From positions 83,264,163 to 83,328,162 of the forward strand of contig NC_065921.1 in NCBI RefSeq assembly GCF_024586455.1: DNA of 64,000 nucleotides, in the 5' to 3' direction. The notes below the pieces were generated by a model. It made no database searches, was not told where the DNA came from, and saw nothing but the letters and a program-made list of their open reading frames with translations. The position numbers were made by a program, and so were the translations under genes. This DNA is from Bactrocera neohumeralis. Lineage: Eukaryota; Arthropoda; Insecta; Diptera; Tephritidae. Every line of letters begins with the position of its first letter. Position 1 is the first letter of the stretch. This document shows, piece by piece, positions 59,291 to 64,000 of the stretch.

Positions 59291-60779
59291 AATACAATAT
59301 TTATATAACAGTTTTCTACTTTCTTGGCGCTTATACACTCCTTATCAAATTTAATCTGGACTGATTTTTATAAGCATAAAGCTCTCTAAGACATATTTTA
59401 AATAAATTAATAAAAATAATAATAATCACTTAAAATGCTAACTTTCTAACGCTTGGGTCCATTGCGTACACGCTAAAATATTTTAATTGCTCTTATCAAT
59501 TAATAACGCACTGACCTAACTCAATTAAAGGCGAAATTGCTTGAGCATTTATTATTTTAAATGTTTATCGCTGAATTTCCTTGCAGCAAAGCAACAACAC
59601 AAACCCGATATCTGAATGAATTGTCGGTTTAGTTCGTGGCGCCACTTTTACTAAGGCGCACACACATACACATATATTCGTTTGAGTGTGTGTATGTTCG
59701 AATTTAAGTGATTATAATTCAGTTTGGCACAACTTGTGTAGCCTTTTGCCACAAATTTATGCTCGACAACGCCCCAGAACCAAGTTTATATGGGTACCTA
59801 TACGTATATACCCATATGTATGTATGTACCGTTATGCCTGCAGCGTCGCGTGGCACACTTTTGCAGTCGTGCGAGCTCTTGGGCACCAAGTGGCAACCGC
59901 TCACTTGTATCAAAATGTTCGAAAGTGCATGCTCATGCAAATAAACGTACACACACACACATACAAGCTTGCATGTGAATGTGTATGTATGTAGCTGGAT
60001 ATGTAAATAAATTTCCAAATGCCTTCAAAGGCCAATTGGCTGTGTGCTGCAGCAATTAGTCAACGATTAGTCATAGTTAATTAAAGTTGGAGGCAGTCAA
60101 AGGCGAAGCTTGGCGGCGAAAGAACGGCTTGAGACGACGCCGGCGACAGCTGATAACAAGTGCTTACATATGTGTGTGTGTATTACGACAGCTACCTTAT
60201 ATGGATAAATTATTGTAAAATAATATTTTTCAAACTTTTTAACAAAAAGATTTCGTAATGCATGCGTCAGTTTTGTATTTTACATGCCACAATAATTACA
60301 ACAAATGCATGACAGCTTATGAGTCCGTTATCTATACACGTACATACATTGGCAATTCCTGTATTGATTTATATTCTATAAAATCGCCCAAGGTTATCCG
60401 AGAAGGTTACCGTCAGCGAAAGCTCTATGAGTAACACTCATCTACCGATTTGTTTCGAAGGAAGAAAATTATTAATATACAGTTATTTATAGTCCCGATA
60501 GCCATTTGCAAGTTGATGTCGAGTAAGTTCGGGGAATACCGGAAAATTACATTTCCAGCAATATCTTAGGTTAGATGAGAACCTTTTTGCGTAATTCCGC
60601 TGTGCTAATTTGCAATTAAATGCAATTCAGTTGATTTTTTGCCACCGACGGAGTTGCACGCGAGTTTTTGTTGCATTTCAGTGGTTTTCATCAAGTGTGT
60701 TACACAGTAAGCAGATTTTTAACTTATTTCTATATTTTTCAAGATGTTAATGTGAGAAAAAAATTTGATTTGAAAAATC
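59291..60779. other. Non-coding DNA
   Basis: The end of the array module runs to about 59365, where CAAATTTAATCTGGACTG recalls the 55,800 repeat. The stretch 59655-60010 has CACACACATAC tracts that open frames on both strands. No gene was recognised. Confidence 0.5.
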
Positions 60780-61260
60780 GAAGTTAACTAAAACTAAAAT
60801 TAAATCTTAAATAAAAAAAATTATACTTATAAAATTAAGTGACAGCAAAATTCGGAAAAAATTTTGAATTATATTTATTTAAAATAATTAATTAAAAAAA
60901 TTAAATTATTTAATTAAATAATAATTAATCAAATTAATTAATTTAAAAAATTAAATTATTCAATTAAATTAATTAATTAAATTAAATTAAAAAAGTTTAA
61001 ATTTAAAAAAAAAATTAAATTTAAAGAATTACAAAAATTAAACTTGATCATGAAATTGAAAAAAAAAATTATAGAAATAAAGAAGTTTTGATTACAAAAA
61101 AATCTAAATTTAAAATTAATGTGATAAATAAATTCGAAAAATGTTTAATTAAAAAAAATTAAATTTAAAAAAATTAAATAAATTAAGTGAGGTAAAAATC
61201 CAACATTAAAAATAAATTTAAAAAATTATATTTAATGCAAAAAATTTAATTAAAAAACAT
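60780..61260. repeat. A+T desert of AATTAAATT words
   Basis: AATTAAATT, TTTAAAAAAATT and TTAATTAATT words repeat without a fixed period, and G or C occurs only sporadically. Such DNA is typical of fly spacer and may act as matrix-attachment-like DNA. That function is not shown here. Confidence 0.6.
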
Positions 61261-62930
61261 TGCTGTGATACACGAACTGATACAGCATCAACTCCGTAAA
61301 CTTCACAAATTTCATTGGTGGCTTGCGTGGCATTCTTCCAACTTTTTGTCAACTTTTTCGAATTTAATTTTTGGTTAAATGAAGCTTAATTAAAATCTTA
61401 ACTTTCGAACACTATATAGTATATTACACAGTATGATTGGTAGAACTGGAGATATATGACTGCAACGACATACATATGTATGTGTAGTATATTGACAAAA
61501 TACGAAAAGACTTTTTTGACTACCCAATATGTTCAAGGTTTTTCGTAAAATTTGTATTTATGTAGTAATTTTTATTGAGCTAAAGTGAAGTTTTCACTGA
61601 TTCTAATATTTCTATGAAACCAAAAATGATTTAACATTTTTTTTTTGATATTTTCGATTTTTTCCGACTCTGTTGTTATCTCTTTTAATTGAAATTTTTA
61701 TTTTATGCCAATTATCCCAAGTCTATTGCACTCTCTCGTCAATTTAATTAATTTATAACACATAATCATCAATGTGTTTTATGATTTTAACGATTTTGTA
61801 GTTTAACGAACCATGAAATATGAATTTATTACTTCATTTTCAGTTTCCAGTAAAAAAATTGTACTACAAATGTAATATGCTCTGAGTGAGACCCGCTCAG
61901 TTGATTATTTTTTTTATATAAAAAATTTTGTAGTATATAAATTTTTTGCCTACAATAGAAATATGTATATGTATCACACTGTAAATGCATATGTGTGTAT
62001 GTGGCAGTTTGAATAACGAGTAGAAATATAATGTGTTTTGTTATTGTCTTCCATATAGTTCATTATGCCTTTAGTATTCATTATTGTATAATGTGCACTA
62101 TTTTGTGGTTGTTGTTTATATGTGTTGTTGTACTTGCCGTACATATAATTTATTTGCCGCGTTTTAGCCCTTCTAATAAACAACAACAACACACTACTAC
62201 GAAACATACAGCGTTGAACACGCTGGAAATGAAAACAAACCAGTTTTGGAATTTAGAATTTATTTTTGCTACACAATGAAAAGAATCCAGTTTCTAATTT
62301 CAATGGGAGTATAGGGTAACTTAGTGGATAAAAATATTTGCTGCGCAAAAACTTTATCTAAATATAATATATAAATGTATGTGTATACTTGAAGCTAGGT
62401 GGAGATATAAATATGGGCTTTTGAGCTTACATCTACTCACTTCTGAATATAAGGAAGCCTGCTAGTGTTCAAAGGTAGCTTTTTTGTCACAGAAAAAAAA
62501 CATTCTTCACTTTACCTGAATTCGCAGAATTTCAGCGTTTCGACTTTCAAGTGCAGCTTAGCCATTTCCGCGCTTTCGTGAATACCTTTAACGCATGAGC
62601 TCAGCGAAAATTTTAGTAAAAATCCGCAGCTCAGCATTTCTAGTTCAAAGGCGCGAAAAAATCTGGTCTCGAAAAGTCATTGGCTTTTGCGCGCTGATTT
62701 GAAATTTAGATATTTGCGAAAACAAGCGCTTGCGCGTTGACTGGACAATAACAAGCACTGCTGTTTTGGGTTGTTGTTGGTTGGCTTTGCTGTTTGTTTG
62801 ACTGCCTGTCAGTAGCCATTGTTCGGTTGCCAACGGCGTGTGACTTGTGCCGCTGTCAATATTTGCCTAACACTTTTGAAGCTTTTCGCATTTTTGCATA
62901 CAAATACAAAGAAAAAAAAAAAAAAAAAAC
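61261..62930. other. Non-coding DNA
   Basis: There are scattered ACATATGTATG microsatellites and a poly-A tract at 62913-62930. The stretch 62530-62850 is richer in GCGC words but has no clear motif cluster. Confidence 0.5.
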
Positions 62931-63080
62931 ATGGGTACTAGGGTGGATCAAAATAACACAATTTTTTTCACTTCTTACTTTGAAAAATTATTTGATAGAG
63001 ATATCTACGAAAGTCGCTCCATGGAGCTCTTACTTGTTACTGCAGGTGCTAGGGTGGATAAACAAAAAAACAAAGGCAAA
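62931..63080 (-). repeat. Two inverted units facing the CCACCCTAATA array
   Basis: CTAGGGTGGATCAAAA at about 62939 and CTAGGGTGGATAAACAAA at about 63049 are reverse complements of the unit edge of the array that follows (TTTTGACCCACCCTAATA). They are 110 bp apart and oriented against it. Confidence 0.55.
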
Positions 63081-63109
63081 AAAAAACAGAAGGGAAAAAC
63101 ATTTAAGCT

Positions 63110-63610
63110 TCTTTTTTACCACCCTAATATGTGCGTAAAACAGAAATTTTTCAGGTTTCCATTTTTGACCCGTCCTAATATTTGCATACAAAATATTTTT
63201 TCAAGTTTCGATTTTTTTGTACCCACCCTAATATGTATGTACATAAAAATAGTTATTTCAAGTTTCGATTCTTTACCCACCTTAATATTTACTTAAAAAG
63301 AGATTTTTCCAAGTTTACATTTTTTTTTTACCCACCCTAATATGGACATAAAAGAGATTTTTTCAAGATTCCATTTTTTACCCGCCCTAATATTTCCATA
63401 AAAAATATTTGTTTTACCTTAGATTATTTTTATTTTTTTTAAGTTTCGTTTTTTTTTGTACCCACCCTAATATCTATATGTATGTACATAAAAGAGATTT
63501 TTTCAAGTTTTGATTTTTTTGACCCACCTTAATATTTGCATAAAAATATTTTTCCAGATTTAAAATTTTTTTTGACCCACCCTAATATGTATGTACATAA
63601 ATATAAAATA
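63110..63610 (+). repeat. CCACCCTAATA minisatellite, ~50-70-bp units
   Basis: Units of the form ACCCACCCTAATATGTAC, ATAAAAGAGATTTTTTCAAG and TTTCGATTTTTTT follow one another about nine times from 63119 to 63590. Variants include CCGTCCTAATA, CCACCTTAATA and CCGCCCTAATA. The 121-codon and 92-codon open frames across it are by-products. The rest of the window to 64000 is unique A+T-rich DNA with nothing recognised. Confidence 0.75.
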
Positions 63611-64000
63611 TATGAGTACATAAATCACTCCTTTTATTTAAACTTTTTTTTATCTCATTTGGTCTCTTTTCTATTGTTTCCTCTATCACTCTGTCAATTG
63701 TGTAGAATTGGAAATGCGTGCTACACGTTCCACTCCATAACCATTAACTATTCGGCCTTATTTATTTACAACTATTTATTAATTTACACACTTTTTTGTC
63801 CAATTTCCGTGTAGACGCCCACACGCCCGCAATAAATCAGTTTAAGTTGTTTTTTTCGTGACGAAATTAATGATCGCCGAATTTTTGAGCTCAATTCCTC
63901 TAATGTGGAGTTGACGTGCAGATTTCAATTAGACACGGGTTTTATATATACTTATATCCATTTATACATACATATATTTATATTTAACAAATATTTTTTA

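Noticed and set aside
63110..63610. 121- and 92-codon plus-strand frames at the right end
   Set aside because: Both are produced by the CCACCCTAATA minisatellite and are Phe/Ile/Lys-rich repeats of the unit.

Overview
This window looks like non-coding chromosomal DNA of a higher fly (Diptera). The base composition is A+T-rich. CAA/TTG (GTT) runs and short ACATATGTATGTA-type microsatellites are scattered throughout, and there are relics of irritans-type mariners, a Tc1-like element and fly non-LTR retrotransposons. A tephritid fruit fly is my best guess, but this is an impression and not a measurement. I find no intact host protein-coding gene, rRNA or tRNA. The window is most simply one large intergenic or intronic block. 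Almost every open frame longer than about 90 codons is either a transposon remnant or chance.

Layout. 1-5,100: unique DNA, a 154-bp-period tandem repeat (931-2070) and a minus-strand LINE fragment carrying an ORF1 of DUF4780 type. 5,100-10,200: unique DNA, a fairly fresh 5'-truncated LINE end (6955-7372) with a 12-bp target duplication inside an older LINE, then an RTE-type LINE 3' end. 11,340-15,710: several tandem arrays, including about eight copies of a ~100-bp unit built around a GATCGTTCCGGTTATGCAGA core. 16,190-17,470: a possible TATA promoter and a second 154-bp array. 18,777-24,000: LINE relics on both strands. 25,604-26,700: a dead mariner carrying a nested 101-bp short repeat with its own 13-bp duplication. 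27,790-39,930: five more LINE relics, including the longest RTE copy (35,950-37,750) with a YADD box. 41,086-42,410: an ACTAGTT-rich ~430-bp repeat. 43,388-46,470: a second, deleted mariner and a 1,664-bp Tc1-like element with 220-bp inverted repeats. 46,480-52,630: two more 154-bp arrays and three minus-strand LINE relics. 53,950-56,190: an unresolved ORF1-like remnant and another tandem array. 56,380-56,900: a G+C-richer, repeat-free island with palindromic transcription-factor motifs. 58,380-63,600: a GGGATCCCGAAAT satellite, an A+T desert and a CCACCCTAATA minisatellite.

How the parts relate. Nothing here forms an operon or pathway. The readable history is of successive insertions: old RNase H-bearing LINEs (I-group, probably LOA-like), RTE-type LINEs, two irritans mariners and one Tc1-like element, all decayed, plus tandem arrays that seem to have grown from short dispersed repeats. 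Two nested insertions with target duplications give a relative order. The best candidates for host function are the island at 56,380-56,900 and, more weakly, the TATA/leader segment near 16,190. I did not find a clear new biological system. The most distinctive items are the dispersed short repeat whose core has been amplified in tandem, and the 154-bp array family with hairpin-like ends.
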